Source of the DNA: Phytopseudomonas dryadis
GTDB lineage: Bacteria > Pseudomonadota > Gammaproteobacteria > Pseudomonadales > Pseudomonadaceae
Direction: 5' to 3'
Length of the DNA stretch: 64,000 bases
Assembly: GCF_004327355.1 (NCBI RefSeq)
Contig: NZ_QJUM01000017.1
Span: 1-64,000, forward strand
The notes beneath the pieces are model-generated. The model was not told the DNA's origin and ran no database searches. It saw nothing but the letters and a program-made list of their open reading frames with translations. Positions 34,740-43,552 of this stretch are shown one piece after another. A program made the translations under genes and the position numbers. Every line of letters starts with the position of its first letter. The stretch's first letter is position 1.

Positions 34740-35306
34740 TCACTCGCTGACGGGGCGATCGTCGAACAGGGCCATGGTGGTCATGGTCAGCACTTCGGCA
34801 TTGCCGTCGCCGGCATTGGCCAGGCGATGCAGTTTGTTGGCATCGAAGTGCACGGAGTCGCCAGGCCCCAGCGGGTATTCGCGACCCTCGATGGTGTAGA
34901 CGATCTGCCCGACCAGTACGTAGGAGAACTCCACCCCCTCATGGGCGATCAGTTCCGACTGGTAGCCCACGGGAATGTTCATCTTCACCGCGTTGATCGA
35001 GTTGCCGGGAAACGAGCTGGAGAGGCGCTCATAGGCCAGCAACTGGCCGCCGACGGTGTAGCGCACGCGCTGGTCCACGTGGGAGTCGGGTTGCGCCTGC
35101 TCGGGCTGGTCGAAGAGCACGTTGAGCGGCACGTCGAGCGATTTGGCGATGCTCGCCAGGGACGACAGCGAGACCCCGGTGAGATTGCGTTCGGCCTGGG
35201 ACAGGAAGCTGGCGGTCAGGCCGGCATCGGCGGCCACTTCGTTGAGGGTTTTGCCGGCGGCCCGCCGATATCGGCGCAGGCGTTCGCCAATGCGATCTGC
35301 GGTCAT
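34740..35306 (-). CDS. psdR: PsdR: XRE-cupin repressor of dipeptide uptake
   Basis: A 188-residue regulator with an N-terminal helix-turn-helix (RIGERLRRYRRAAGKTLNEV, TASFLSQAERNLTGVSLSSL) and a C-terminal cupin domain (IAHEGVEFSYVLVGQIVYTI, YPLGPGDSVHFDANKLHRL). In P. aeruginosa PsdR (PA4499) represses the dipeptide transporter and mdpA, and psdR loss is a known route to better growth on protein. The cupin may bind a dipeptide or other small ligand. It lies between its presumed targets dppA (downstream, same strand) and mdpA (divergent). The start MTADRIGER is chosen on family similarity. Confidence 0.9.
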   Translation of the reverse strand: MTADRIGERLRRYRRAAGKTLNEVAADAGLTASFLSQAERNLTGVSLSSLASIAKSLDVPLNVLFDQPEQAQPDSHVDQRVRYTVGGQLLAYERLSSSFPGNSINAVKMNIPVGYQSELIAHEGVEFSYVLVGQIVYTIEGREYPLGPGDSVHFDANKLHRLANAGDGNAEVLTMTTMALFDDRPVSE

Positions 35307-35385
35307 GGAGGGGCTCGCTGTTCGAATGGCCGCAGTATACCCATCGGGCCCGGCGGCGACAGCCCGTAGACGGGTGCAGGCCAAA

Positions 35386-35490
35386 CCGCGGCGTGGCCGA
35401 TCGCCGCGAGGGCGCGGCTCCTACAAGGGTAGGGTGGTCCGCGACCGGTAGGAGCCCCGACCTCGGGGCGATGCGATTGCGGTCATTGCA
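35386..35490. repeat. Dispersed hairpin repeat between psdR and mdpA
   Basis: GCGCGGCTCCTAC (about 35411) and GGTAGGAGCCCCGACC (about 35449) are opposite ends of the 90-bp family, here as two half-elements back to back. They lie upstream of the mdpA operator region and do not overlap it. Confidence 0.7.
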
Positions 35491-35532
35491 CCGGGACAGG
35501 TCGTGTCACGAGAAAAAGGATTTCCGATCCTT

Positions 35533-35589
35533 TTTTTAAGTGTGACTGAAAAATATTTTGACCAGAATTTAAGTTGCACTTAAATTCTG
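35533..35589 (+). promoter_or_regulatory. mdpA promoter with two candidate PsdR operators
   Basis: -35 TTGACC (35558-35563), a 17-base spacer, -10 TAAATT (35581-35586). A perfect palindrome with 12-base arms CAGAATTTAAGT and centre TGC (35563-35589) covers spacer and -10. A weaker one, TTTTTAAGT-GTG-ACTGAAAAA (35533-35553), lies with its centre 33 bases upstream. The architecture and sequence match the dppA promoter. Confidence 0.8.
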
Positions 35590-35657
35590 CCGCATCGAGT
35601 GCTGACGGTTCGCCCGCGGGCGGCTGGCTGTTTTTGCCCTGGCAACGAGGAATGGAC

Positions 35658-36887
35658 ATGACACTGGGAGTTGGCGGCAGTACGCCGGAGCAGGCGCTGG
35701 CGCGTTTGCAGGACATGACGGCGGGCAGTACGCCGATCGCCGAGGCCGAGTACCGGGCGCGTATCGCCAAGGCTCAGGGGCTGATGCGTGAGCAGGGTAT
35801 CGCGGCGCTGTTCCTCGCTGCCGGCAGCAACCTGCATTACTTCACGGGCGTGCAGTGGCATCCCAGCGAGCGCCTGGTCGGCGCGTTGCTGCCCGCCGAG
35901 GGCGAGCTCGAATACCTGGCGCCCGCGTTCGAGGAGGGCACGGTTCGCGACTTCCAGGTGCTGCCCGGGGCGATCAACACCTGGGAAGAGCACGAGAATC
36001 CCTACCGCCTGCTGCTGGACTGTCTGCAGCGTATCGGCGTTTCCCCCGATGGCGCTCGGCCGCCCCAGGTAGGCCTTTGTTCTTCCTTGCCTTTTTTCAT
36101 GTACGAGGGCATCCGGCAACTGGCCGACGGTTACCGTTTCGTCGATGCCGGGCGGGTCAGCACGCTATGCCGACAGCGCAAATCGGCGGCGGAAATCGGC
36201 CTGATGCAGCGGGCCAAGGACATGACCCTGGAGGTGCAGAAGGCGGCCGCGAGCATCCTCCACGAGGGCATCAGCACCACCGAGGTGGCCGAGTTCATCC
36301 GCCAGGCACACCGCCGGGTCGGTGCCCCGGGGTCGATCTTCTGCATCGTCCTGTTCGGTGCCGCCAGCGCCTTTCCCCATGGGGTCAAGCATGCGCAACG
36401 GCTCGAGGACGGTGACATGGTGCTGATCGACACCGGCTGCCAGGTGCATGGCTACCTGTCGGACATCACCCGCAGCTACGTGTTCGGCACGCCCAGCGCC
36501 CGTCAGCGCGCGTTCTGGGACACGGAAAAGGCCGCGCAACAGGCCGCCTTCGAGGCCGCGCGCCTCGGCGCGCCCTGCGCGGCGGTGGACGCGGCGGCCC
36601 GCCGTAGCCTGGAAGCCGCAGGGCTTGGCCCGGGCTACACGTTGCCAGGGCTGTCGCACCGCACCGGCCACGGTATCGGCCTGGACATCCACGAAGGGCC
36701 CTACCTGGTCGGGGGCGATGACACCCCGCTGGAAGAAGGCATGTGCTTCAGCAACGAGCCGATGATCTGCGTGCCGGGGGAATTCGGTATCCGCCTGGAA
36801 GACCACTTCTACATGACCGCCGAGGGCCCGCGCTGGTTTACCCGGCCGAGCCATTCGCTGGACGACCCCTTCGGCCTGCAGGCCTGA
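35658..36887 (+). CDS. mdpA: MdpA: M24-family metallo-dipeptidase
   Basis: A 409-residue cytoplasmic creatinase-fold peptidase predicted to split imported dipeptides. Two-metal ligands are visible in order: the Asp in LIDTGCQVHG, the Asp in LSDITRSY, the His in HRTGHGIGLDIHEGP, the Glu in FSNEPMI and the Glu in IRLEDHFY. The start ATG 35658 has GAGGA seven bases before it; the ATG two codons earlier is too close to that site. It corresponds to P. aeruginosa PA4498. It is divergent from psdR, and with dppABCDF it would form an uptake-and-cleavage route for dipeptides. Confidence 0.9.
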   Translation: MTLGVGGSTPEQALARLQDMTAGSTPIAEAEYRARIAKAQGLMREQGIAALFLAAGSNLHYFTGVQWHPSERLVGALLPAEGELEYLAPAFEEGTVRDFQVLPGAINTWEEHENPYRLLLDCLQRIGVSPDGARPPQVGLCSSLPFFMYEGIRQLADGYRFVDAGRVSTLCRQRKSAAEIGLMQRAKDMTLEVQKAAASILHEGISTTEVAEFIRQAHRRVGAPGSIFCIVLFGAASAFPHGVKHAQRLEDGDMVLIDTGCQVHGYLSDITRSYVFGTPSARQRAFWDTEKAAQQAAFEAARLGAPCAAVDAAARRSLEAAGLGPGYTLPGLSHRTGHGIGLDIHEGPYLVGGDDTPLEEGMCFSNEPMICVPGEFGIRLEDHFYMTAEGPRWFTRPSHSLDDPFGLQA

Positions 36888-36941
36888 CAGCCGCCCGCGC
36901 AGCGCCCCGGAGACGGGGCTCCCGGGGCACGGCGAGCACGA

Positions 36942-36969
36942 CAACGCCCGGGCATTGGTCCGGGCGTTG
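36942..36969. terminator. Bidirectional hairpin between mdpA and the second dppA
   Basis: A perfect ten-base stem CAACGCCCGG/CCGGGCGTTG with an eight-base loop, centred between two convergent genes. The T-tract is short on both strands, so strength is uncertain. Confidence 0.65.
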
Positions 36970-36980
36970 CGTTTGCCGCC

Positions 36981-38579
36981 TTACTCGATGCTGACGCCAT
37001 AGAAGGAATTGACGCCGAAGGGGCTGATCTTGAAGTCCTTCACCCGGGTGCTCATCGGCTGGTAGACCGTGGAGTGGGCGATCGGGGTGATCTGCACGTC
37101 GTCCTTGAGCAGGTGCTGGGCCTGCTTGTACAGCGTGGTGCGTTGTTCCTGATCGTTGATCGCCTTGGCCTGCTTGAGCAGCTTGTCGAACACCGGGTTG
37201 CACAGGCGGCTGTAGTTGTTGCCGCCGATGGCGTCGCAGCCGTACAGCACGCTGAGCCAGTTGTCGGGGTCGCCGTTGTCGCCGGTCCAGCCGATCAGCA
37301 GGGCGTCGTGTTCACCGGCCTTGGCGCGCTTGTTGTACTCGCCCCACTCGTAGCTGACGATGCGCGCCTTGATGCCGATCTTGGCCCAGTCGGCCTGGAG
37401 CATCTCGGCCATCAGCTTGGCGTTGGGGTTGTACGGACGCTGTACGGGCATGGCCCACAGGGTGATTTCGGTGCCCTCGGCGACGCCGGCGGCCTCGAGC
37501 AGTTCCTTGGCCTTGTCCGGGTTGTACGGGGTGTCCACGATGCTCTCGTCATAGGACCACTGGGTCGGCGGCATGCCGTTCACGGCGACCTGGCCGGCGC
37601 CCTGGTACACGGCGTTGATGATGGCCTGCTTGTTCACCGCCATGTCCATGGCCTGGCGCACCTCGAGCTTGTCGAACGGCTTGTGCTCGGTGTTGTAGGC
37701 CAGGTAGCCGACGTTGAAGCCGGCCTGGTCGGGCATCTGCAGCTTGGGGTCCTTTTTCAGGTTGTCCAGATCGGCGGGGCGTGGGTAGACGCTGACGTGG
37801 CACTCCCCGGCCCTGAGCTTCTGCATGCGCACCGAGGGATCGGTGTTGATGGCGAAGATCAGGTTGTCGATCTTGACGTCCTCGGGGTGCCAGTATTGCG
37901 GGTTGCCCTTGTAGCGGATCTGCGCGTCCTTCTGGTAACGGCTGAACACGAACGGGCCGGTGCCGATGGGCTTCTGGTTGATGTCCGCGGCCTTGCCGGC
38001 CTCGAGCAACTGCTCGGCGTACTCGGCCGAATGGATCGAGGCGAAGCTCATGGCCATGTTCTGGATAAAGGCCGCGTCCACGCTATTGAGGGTGAAACGA
38101 ACGCTGTGCTCGTCCAGCTTGTCGATGCTGGCGATGTTCTGGTCCATGCCCATATCGGTGAAGTAGGGGAACTCGGTGGGGTAGGCCTTGCGGAACGGAT
38201 GCTCCTTGTCGAGCATGCGCTGGAAGGTGAACAGCACGTCGTCGGCGTTGAAGTCGCGGCTCGGGGTGAAGTAGTCGGTGGTATGGAACTTCACGCCCTG
38301 GCGCAGGTGAAAGGTATAGGTGAGACCGTCGTCACTGATGTCCCATTTTTCCGCCAGGCCAGGGATCACGGCGGTGCCGCCGCGTTCGAACTGGGACAGG
38401 CGGTTGAAGACGGTTTCCGCGGCGGCATCGAAATCCGTGCCGGTGGTGTACAGCCCCGGGTCGAATCCGGCCGGGCTGCCCTCGGAACAGAACACCAGGT
38501 TGCTGGCGGCCTGGGCGAAGGGGGCGCTGGCGATCAGGCCAGCGGCGACGAAAGCCTGGATGACGGCGTTCTTGTGCAT
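36981..38579 (-). CDS. Dipeptide-binding protein, second DppA paralogue
   Basis: A 532-residue SBP of family 5, highly similar along its whole length to the product at 32973 (same EGSPAGFDPG, NADDVLFTFQRMLDKEHPFR and GEHDALLIGWTGDNGDPDN segments). The signal peptide is MHKNAVIQAFVAAGLIASAP, then FAQA. P. aeruginosa has several dppA paralogues at this locus; this corresponds to one next to mdpA (PA4496/PA4497). It has no permease of its own and probably delivers different dipeptides to DppBCDF. The palindromes seen at dppA and mdpA are not evident upstream, so its control may differ. Confidence 0.9.
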   Translation of the reverse strand: MHKNAVIQAFVAAGLIASAPFAQAASNLVFCSEGSPAGFDPGLYTTGTDFDAAAETVFNRLSQFERGGTAVIPGLAEKWDISDDGLTYTFHLRQGVKFHTTDYFTPSRDFNADDVLFTFQRMLDKEHPFRKAYPTEFPYFTDMGMDQNIASIDKLDEHSVRFTLNSVDAAFIQNMAMSFASIHSAEYAEQLLEAGKAADINQKPIGTGPFVFSRYQKDAQIRYKGNPQYWHPEDVKIDNLIFAINTDPSVRMQKLRAGECHVSVYPRPADLDNLKKDPKLQMPDQAGFNVGYLAYNTEHKPFDKLEVRQAMDMAVNKQAIINAVYQGAGQVAVNGMPPTQWSYDESIVDTPYNPDKAKELLEAAGVAEGTEITLWAMPVQRPYNPNAKLMAEMLQADWAKIGIKARIVSYEWGEYNKRAKAGEHDALLIGWTGDNGDPDNWLSVLYGCDAIGGNNYSRLCNPVFDKLLKQAKAINDQEQRTTLYKQAQHLLKDDVQITPIAHSTVYQPMSTRVKDFKISPFGVNSFYGVSIE

Positions 38580-39004
38580 GGTTACCTCATGTCTATTTGT
38601 GTTTTTCGTGAGGGGTCTGCTGCAGGGAAAAGGGTCTGTCAGAGCCTGACAAAGCCTGCGTTAACCCTAGACCTTGTGGGAGGCTATGCACGGGATGTGC
38701 CGGATTGGCGGTGGGGGAGGGTGTTTCTTGCTTCGAGCGCCGAAGCATCGCGGCTGACGGATTCGCGCCGAACCTCTGTTCGTGTCGCTCGGGTCGAGCG
38801 TGGCGACACCTGGGGCAGGGCGGCCCGGGTATCGCCGTGCTCGAACCCAGGCGACGGCCTTATTTCTCGACTGATGCTTGCCGGATGGGATTCAAGCCGG
38901 TATCCACGGTCTGCGGAACGCCGCTGATCGTGGGAGGCGCTTCAGCGGCGATCGAGCATCGCCGCTGAAGCCGCTGCCGCGCCGGTCGCCGGCACGCATG
39001 GGGC
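38580..39004. repeat. Gap with palindromes upstream of the second dppA
   Basis: It holds a diverged GTCGAGCGTGG...CGAACCCAGG repeat (about 38785-38870) and a perfect hairpin at 38939-38971 with 14-base arms GCTTCAGCGGCGAT around CGAGC. The GTGGGAGGCGCTTCAGCGG start of the latter is shared with about 2020 and 39838. No gene is supported. Confidence 0.65.
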
Positions 39005-39715
39005 TCAAGGCATCTGCACTTCGATCACGCCGTCGGCGCTGAGGGTCACCTGGCTGGTACCGGCCTCGATTTCCGGGGTGACGCTGTCGTTGGCGAAGGC
39101 GGCGGCTTTCATCATCTGCGGGCGCATCGGCGGTTGCATGAAACCGCCGCTGCTGAGGTTCAGGCTGACCAGCTTGTAGCTGCTGCCGCCCAGTGCCTCG
39201 GTGGTCAACTGGGCGCGCGCCTTGAAGGCGGCGACCGCGTCCTTGATCAAGGCGTCCTCTTCCTGCTTGCGGGTGGCCGTGGCGATGCTGAAGTTCATGC
39301 CGCCCATCTTCAGGCTGGTGAGCATCTCGCCGGTGAGTTTGGACAGGGCCGCGAAGTCCGCGCTTTCCAGGCGGATCTCGGCGCGTTCGCGCCAGGCGCT
39401 GATGGTCTCGCCCTTTTCGCTGTAGACCGGATAGCTGTTGCGGCTGCCCTGGGACACGCTGATGCCTTCGACGCCACGCGCCTGGCTCAGGGCCGCATTG
39501 AGGGTGCGGGTGATCTCGGCGGCGAGGGCCGCCGGGTCCTTGTTCTGGGCTTCGCTGTAGAGGGTGACCTGCATCAGGTCGTGCGCCACTTCGTGGCTGA
39601 CCTGGGTGCTCAGCGACACCTGGTTGTAGCGCGCTTCGTCGGCCTGGGCGGTGAGGCTGAACAGACCGGCGGCGGTGATGGCCAGGGCGGTGGCGAGACG
39701 GGAAAGTGGCAGCAT
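39005..39715 (-). CDS. Periplasmic SIMPL-domain protein
   Basis: A 236-residue exported protein of the SIMPL (DUF541) family. A signal peptide (residues 1-25, ending TAQA-D) is followed by the SIMPL core, with VSLSTQVSHEVAHDLMQVTLYSEAQNKD, then the conserved RGVEGISVSQGSRNSYPVY and the C-terminal VTLSADGVIEVQMP. Family members are periplasmic or outer-membrane associated with poorly defined roles. It is monocistronic and divergent from roxS across a repeat. Confidence 0.88.
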   Translation of the reverse strand: MLPLSRLATALAITAAGLFSLTAQADEARYNQVSLSTQVSHEVAHDLMQVTLYSEAQNKDPAALAAEITRTLNAALSQARGVEGISVSQGSRNSYPVYSEKGETISAWRERAEIRLESADFAALSKLTGEMLTSLKMGGMNFSIATATRKQEEDALIKDAVAAFKARAQLTTEALGGSSYKLVSLNLSSGGFMQPPMRPQMMKAAAFANDSVTPEIEAGTSQVTLSADGVIEVQMP

Positions 39716-39835
39716 GGCGGTTCCTTATCGATGGACTGGCACGGAGGGGTTGCCGTGTTCATCAGGGTAGACGAACAGGTAACGGCATCCGGGTTAAGGC
39801 TTCACGAAAAAATCGCCGGGAGCGATTTTCGACGT

Positions 39836-39998
39836 CGTGGGAGGCGGCCCGCAGATACCGCCTTGATCCTTGGCCTGCAAGCGCCGGTTCGCAGTCAAGG
39901 CTCATAAGTAGGAGCGCCGACCCCGGCGCGATGCGATGGCGGTCATGCCGCAGAAATCGCGGTATGGCCACGATTCGCCGCGAGGTCGCGGCTCCTAC
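39836..39998. repeat. Composite dispersed repeat upstream of roxS
   Basis: A 91-bp hairpin element at 39908-39998 (GTAGGAGCGCCGACCCCGGC to GGTCGCGGCTCCTAC) is preceded by the shared module GATACCGCCTTGATCCTTGG (about 39857-39907) and GTGGGAGGCG. The order is the same as at 2014-2227. The motif AAAATCGCCGG-AGCGATTTTCGAC occurs on both sides (39808 and 40053). Confidence 0.8.
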
Positions 39999-40151
39999 CC
40001 CAATGTGGCCATTCTGCGCGCTTGTCGCTGAATCCCCAGGGATGGCGGGCCACAAAAAATCGCCGGCAGCGATTTTCGACGTCTACCCGCCCGCCTGCGA
40101 CCCCGGTGCCGCTGCGGCGCGTTGCCGCAGCAGGCGCGCAGGCGCCTTGGT

Positions 40152-40157
40152 TATAAT
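40152..40157 (+). promoter_or_regulatory. Probable -10 box of roxSR
   Basis: A consensus TATAAT 35 bases before the roxS ATG. No good -35 is seen at normal distance, so an activator or another start region may be involved. Confidence 0.4.
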
Positions 40158-40191
40158 CGCACGGCTCGCCAAAGGGTCTGAGGAATCGTTC

Positions 40192-41451
40192 ATGCTTGCC
40201 CCCGTGCAACTGTTGTCGGCCAGCCGGCAGAATCTCTGGCGCCTGACCCTGATCCGCATCCTGGTGCTGGCTGCGCAGGCCGGTTCGGTTGGCCTCGCCT
40301 ACAAATCCGAGCTGCTGCCGCTGCCCTGGCTGGAACTGAGCGTGACCCTGGGCATTTCCCTGGTGCTGTGCCTGCTCACGGCGTTGCGCCTGCGTGGGCC
40401 CTGGCCGGTGACCGAGGTCGAGTACGCGGTGCAGCTGGGCATCGACCTGATCATCCACAGCGTCCTGCTGTACTACTCCGGTGGCTCGACCAACCCCTTC
40501 GTCTCCTATTACCTGGTGCCGCTGACCATCGCCGCGGCCACCTTGCCCTGGTTGTTCACCATGATCCTGGCGGGCATGGCGCTGGCGGCCTACACCCTGT
40601 TGCTGGTGTGGTCGCACCCCTTGCAGTTGCCGGTAGGCCCGCGGGAAAGCCTGCTGATCTACGGCATGTGGCTGAGCTTCGCCCTGGCCGCGGCGTTGAT
40701 CACCTTCTTCGTCGCCAAGATGGCCGAGGAACTGCGCCAGCAGGAGGAGCTGCGCGCCGAGCGCCGCGAAGAAGGCCTGCGTGACCAGCAACTGCTGGCC
40801 GTGGCCACCCAGGCCGCCGGCGCCGCCCATGAGCTGGGCACGCCCTTGGCGACCATGAGCGTGCTGATCAAGGAGCTGCGCCGCGAGCACGACAACCCGC
40901 TGCTGCAGGAGGATCTGGCCGTGCTGCAGGAGCAGGTCAAACTGTGCAAGGCCACCTTGCAGCAACTGGTGCGCGCCGCCGAGGCGGATCGGCGCCAGGC
41001 GGTGGTGGAAATGTCCGCGGTGGAGTGGCTGGAAACCACGCTCAACCGTTGGCACCTGATGCGTCCCGAGGCCACCTATCGCTACGCATGCCAGGGTCGC
41101 GGCAAGCCGCCGCAACTGATGCCGCCGGCGGATCTGACCCAGGCCTTGCTCAACCTGTTGAACAATGCCGCCGATGCCTGCCCGGACAAGCTGGATATCC
41201 GCCTGGACTGGGACCAACAGTGGCTGCGCCTGAGCATCCGCGATTTCGGCGACGGCGTGCCGCTGGCCATCGCCGAACAACTGGGCCGGCCGTTTTTCAC
41301 CACCAAGGGCAAAGGCAAGGGCTTCGGCCTCGGCCTGTTCCTTAGTCAGGCCAGCGTCACCCGTGCCGGTGGTACGGTTAAACTGTATAACCATGAAGAG
41401 GGCGGCACGCTCACCGAGCTCAAATTGCCGCGGGCCTATGGGCGGACCTAA
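40192..41451 (+). CDS. roxS: RoxS redox-sensing histidine kinase (RegB/PrrB family)
   Basis: A 419-residue membrane kinase that senses the respiratory quinone pool and controls alternative oxidases via RoxR. Six membrane helices occupy about residues 15-170, with the quinone-binding motif GGSTNPF at 97-103. The H-box AAHELGTPLA has His213, the redox-type cysteine of the RegB family is Cys252 (QVKLCKATL), and the ATPase has LLNNAADA, DFGDGVP and GKGFGLGLFLSQ. The start ATG 40192 has TGAGGA upstream; the longer frame crosses repeats. It corresponds to PA4494. Confidence 0.94.
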   Translation: MLAPVQLLSASRQNLWRLTLIRILVLAAQAGSVGLAYKSELLPLPWLELSVTLGISLVLCLLTALRLRGPWPVTEVEYAVQLGIDLIIHSVLLYYSGGSTNPFVSYYLVPLTIAAATLPWLFTMILAGMALAAYTLLLVWSHPLQLPVGPRESLLIYGMWLSFALAAALITFFVAKMAEELRQQEELRAERREEGLRDQQLLAVATQAAGAAHELGTPLATMSVLIKELRREHDNPLLQEDLAVLQEQVKLCKATLQQLVRAAEADRRQAVVEMSAVEWLETTLNRWHLMRPEATYRYACQGRGKPPQLMPPADLTQALLNLLNNAADACPDKLDIRLDWDQQWLRLSIRDFGDGVPLAIAEQLGRPFFTTKGKGKGFGLGLFLSQASVTRAGGTVKLYNHEEGGTLTELKLPRAYGRT

Positions 41452-41461
41452 GGAGTGATGC

Positions 41462-42022
41462 ATGAGTGAAGAAGCGCTGTTCGAAGGCGAAGAACAACCC
41501 CACCTGCTGCTGGTCGATGACGATCCGACCTTCACCCGGGTGATGGCCCGCGCCATGGGCAACCGGGGCCTGCGGGTATCCACCGCGGCCTCGGCCGAGG
41601 AGGGCCTGGCCCTGGCCGAGCGCGATCTGCCGGATTACGCCGTGCTCGACCTGAAGATGGAAGGCGACTCCGGCCTGGTGCTGTTGCCCAAGCTGCTGGA
41701 ACTCGATGCGGAAATGCGCGTGGTGATCCTCACCGGCTATTCGAGCATCGCCACCGCGGTGGAGTCCATCAAGCGCGGCGCCTGCAATTACCTGTGCAAA
41801 CCCGCGGATGCCGACGACGTGCTCGCCGCATTGCTCACCCAGCATGCCGACCTGGATACCCTGGTGCCGGAGAACCCGATGTCGGTGGATCGCCTGCAGT
41901 GGGAGCATATCCAGCGCGTGCTGGCCGAGCACGAAGGCAACATTTCCGCCACGGCCCGTGCCCTGGGCATGCACCGCCGCACCCTGCAGCGCAAGTTGCA
42001 GAAGCGCCCGGTGCGCCGTTGA
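41462..42022 (+). CDS. roxR: RoxR response regulator (RegA/PrrA family)
   Basis: A 186-residue regulator with an N-terminal receiver domain (LLVDDD, phospho-acceptor Asp63 in YAVLDLKMEGDSGL, Thr in VILTGYSS, Lys in CKPADAD), the proline linker VPENPMS and a C-terminal Fis-type helix-turn-helix (GNISATARALGMHRRTLQRKL). It begins 10 bases after roxS, forming one operon. RoxR controls cyanide-insensitive oxidase and related genes in P. aeruginosa (PA4493). Confidence 0.95.
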   Translation: MSEEALFEGEEQPHLLLVDDDPTFTRVMARAMGNRGLRVSTAASAEEGLALAERDLPDYAVLDLKMEGDSGLVLLPKLLELDAEMRVVILTGYSSIATAVESIKRGACNYLCKPADADDVLAALLTQHADLDTLVPENPMSVDRLQWEHIQRVLAEHEGNISATARALGMHRRTLQRKLQKRPVRR

Positions 42023-42093
42023 GGCAGCGGCAAGCTGCAAGCCACAAGCTGCAAGCGAGAGCCGAGACGCCATCGGTATCGGGTCATACTCTG

Positions 42094-42121
42094 GCTTGAA
42101 GCTTGAAGCTTGAAGCTTGAA
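42094..42121. repeat. Four tandem GCTTGAA heptamers
   Basis: Four perfect copies of a 7-base unit end 32 bases before the transporter ATG. Just upstream, AAGCTGCAAGCCACAAGCTG is a looser relative. A similar five-copy GGCTTGA array lies at 53768. Confidence 0.95.
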
Positions 42122-42153
42122 GCTGTTCCATCGCCTCCGTTTCCGGGACTTCC

Positions 42154-43095
42154 ATGCTCGCTGTGCTTCAGCAAACCATCAGCATCACCGCCCCGGTGTT
42201 CTCCATGCTGTTTCTCGGGGTGTTGTTGCGCCGGATCGGCTGGATCGATGCCGCCTTCATCAATACCGCCTCGTCGCTGGTATTCCGTGGCACCATGCCG
42301 ACCCTGCTGTTTCTCAGCATCGTCCAGGCCGACCTGAGCGCCGCCCTGCAGCCGGCGCTGATCGGTTATTTCGTGGTCGCCACGCTGGCGTGTTTCCTGA
42401 TCGCCTGGGGCTGGGCCATCTGGCGTTGCCCCAGGGTCGACCGCGGTATCTATACCCAGGGCGCGTTTCGCGGCAACAACGGCATCGTCGGCCTGGCGCT
42501 GGCCACCAGCATGTATGGCGACTACGGGCTGTCGGTGGGGGCGGTGCTCGGTGGCGTGGTGATCCTCTGCTACAACGTGCTATCGGCCATCGTCCTGGCG
42601 ATCTACAGCCCGGACATGAAGTCCGACCCGTGGACGATCTGCAAGAGCATCTTCAGCAACCCGCTGATCATCGGCGTGCTGGCGGCGATTCCCTTCGCCT
42701 ACTGGGAAGTGATCCCGCCGCACTGGATGATGGTCTCCGCTGAATACTTCGCACAGATGACCCTGCCGCTGGCGCTGATCTGCATCGGCGGCACCCTGTC
42801 GCTGGCCTCGCTGCGGGAAAGCAGCGGCATCGCCATCAGTTCGAGCCTGATGAAGATGGTCTGGCTACCGCTGCTGTCCACCGCCGGCGCCTGGCTGTAC
42901 GGCTTCCGCGATGCCGACCTGGCCATCCTCTTCCTGTACTTCGCCAGCCCCACGGCCGCGGCCAGCTTCGTCATGGCGCGGGCGGTCAACGGCAACTACC
43001 AGCTGGCGGCGGCGATCATCGTCATCACCACCCTGGCGGCGGTGGTCACCACCAATGTCGGTCTGTTGCTGCTGCAATGGGCGGGGTGGATCTAG
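42154..43095 (+). CDS. AEC-family (auxin efflux carrier-like) transporter
   Basis: A 313-residue protein with about ten membrane helices in two inverted halves, typical of AEC carriers, which move small organic acids such as malonate or malate in bacteria. Conserved stretches are RGNNGIVGLALATSMYG in the first half and FASPTAAASFVMARAVNG in the second. The substrate is not predictable. It is downstream of roxSR but separated by 131 bases with heptamer repeats, so co-transcription is uncertain. Confidence 0.88.
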   Translation: MLAVLQQTISITAPVFSMLFLGVLLRRIGWIDAAFINTASSLVFRGTMPTLLFLSIVQADLSAALQPALIGYFVVATLACFLIAWGWAIWRCPRVDRGIYTQGAFRGNNGIVGLALATSMYGDYGLSVGAVLGGVVILCYNVLSAIVLAIYSPDMKSDPWTICKSIFSNPLIIGVLAAIPFAYWEVIPPHWMMVSAEYFAQMTLPLALICIGGTLSLASLRESSGIAISSSLMKMVWLPLLSTAGAWLYGFRDADLAILFLYFASPTAAASFVMARAVNGNYQLAAAIIVITTLAAVVTTNVGLLLLQWAGWI

Positions 43096-43154
43096 TCATC
43101 GCTGGGGGGCGCAGATAGCCGAGGAGGGCAGCTTAGAGGCGCAAACGGCTCTTC

Positions 43155-43321
43155 GTAGGATGGGTGAAACCCATCAATCGTCGATGGGTTTCACCCATCC
43201 TACTGGCTGACCGGCAACAAAAAGGCGGAAACGGACGGCCGATAAGAGCGCTTGAGGCTGGAGGCTGAACGACAAGCAAACCGCACAGGCTCTTTCGTCC
43301 AGCTTTCCAGCCTCAAGCGCT
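43155..43321. repeat. Palindrome and long inverted repeat upstream of the mag operon
   Basis: A 49-bp GTAGGATGGGTGAAAC palindrome (43155-43203) is followed by an inverted repeat with 16-base perfect arms (AGCGCTTGAGGCTGGA at 43247-43262, inverted at 43306-43321) and then TTTT. The latter could terminate transcription from the AEC gene and resembles the inner repeat of 17675-17895. Confidence 0.8.
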
Positions 43322-43396
43322 TTTGATCGAAGGCTGCTATCGCCTTTCATTGGTCGCTCATCACTGTGAAGCAGTACTGATTCGCACGTGCCACGA

Positions 43397-43425
43397 TTGT
43401 CAGTTGCGGGGTAACTCGTTAGCAT
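43397..43425 (+). promoter_or_regulatory. Predicted promoter of the mag operon
   Basis: TTGTCA (43397-43402), a 17-base spacer, TAGCAT (43420-43425). It matches four or five of six consensus bases at each box. Transcription would start near 43432, about 120 bases before the magA start. Prediction only. Confidence 0.45.
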
Positions 43426-43552
43426 CCTCGGCCAGCGTGTAACTTCATATGACGCCGCCGTGGGGTAGCCTCGTCGGTGCGCCGTGAGCCTGGGATGTGA
43501 AGTGCGGGTGCCCGGCCGTCAGGGTCGGGCCAGGCACAAGGAGTGTGGTGCA

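Noticed and set aside
39706..40191. N-terminal extension of RoxS by 162 codons
   Set aside because: It is encoded by a dispersed repeat and lacks similarity; ATG 40192 has a good ribosome site and gives the RegB-like start.
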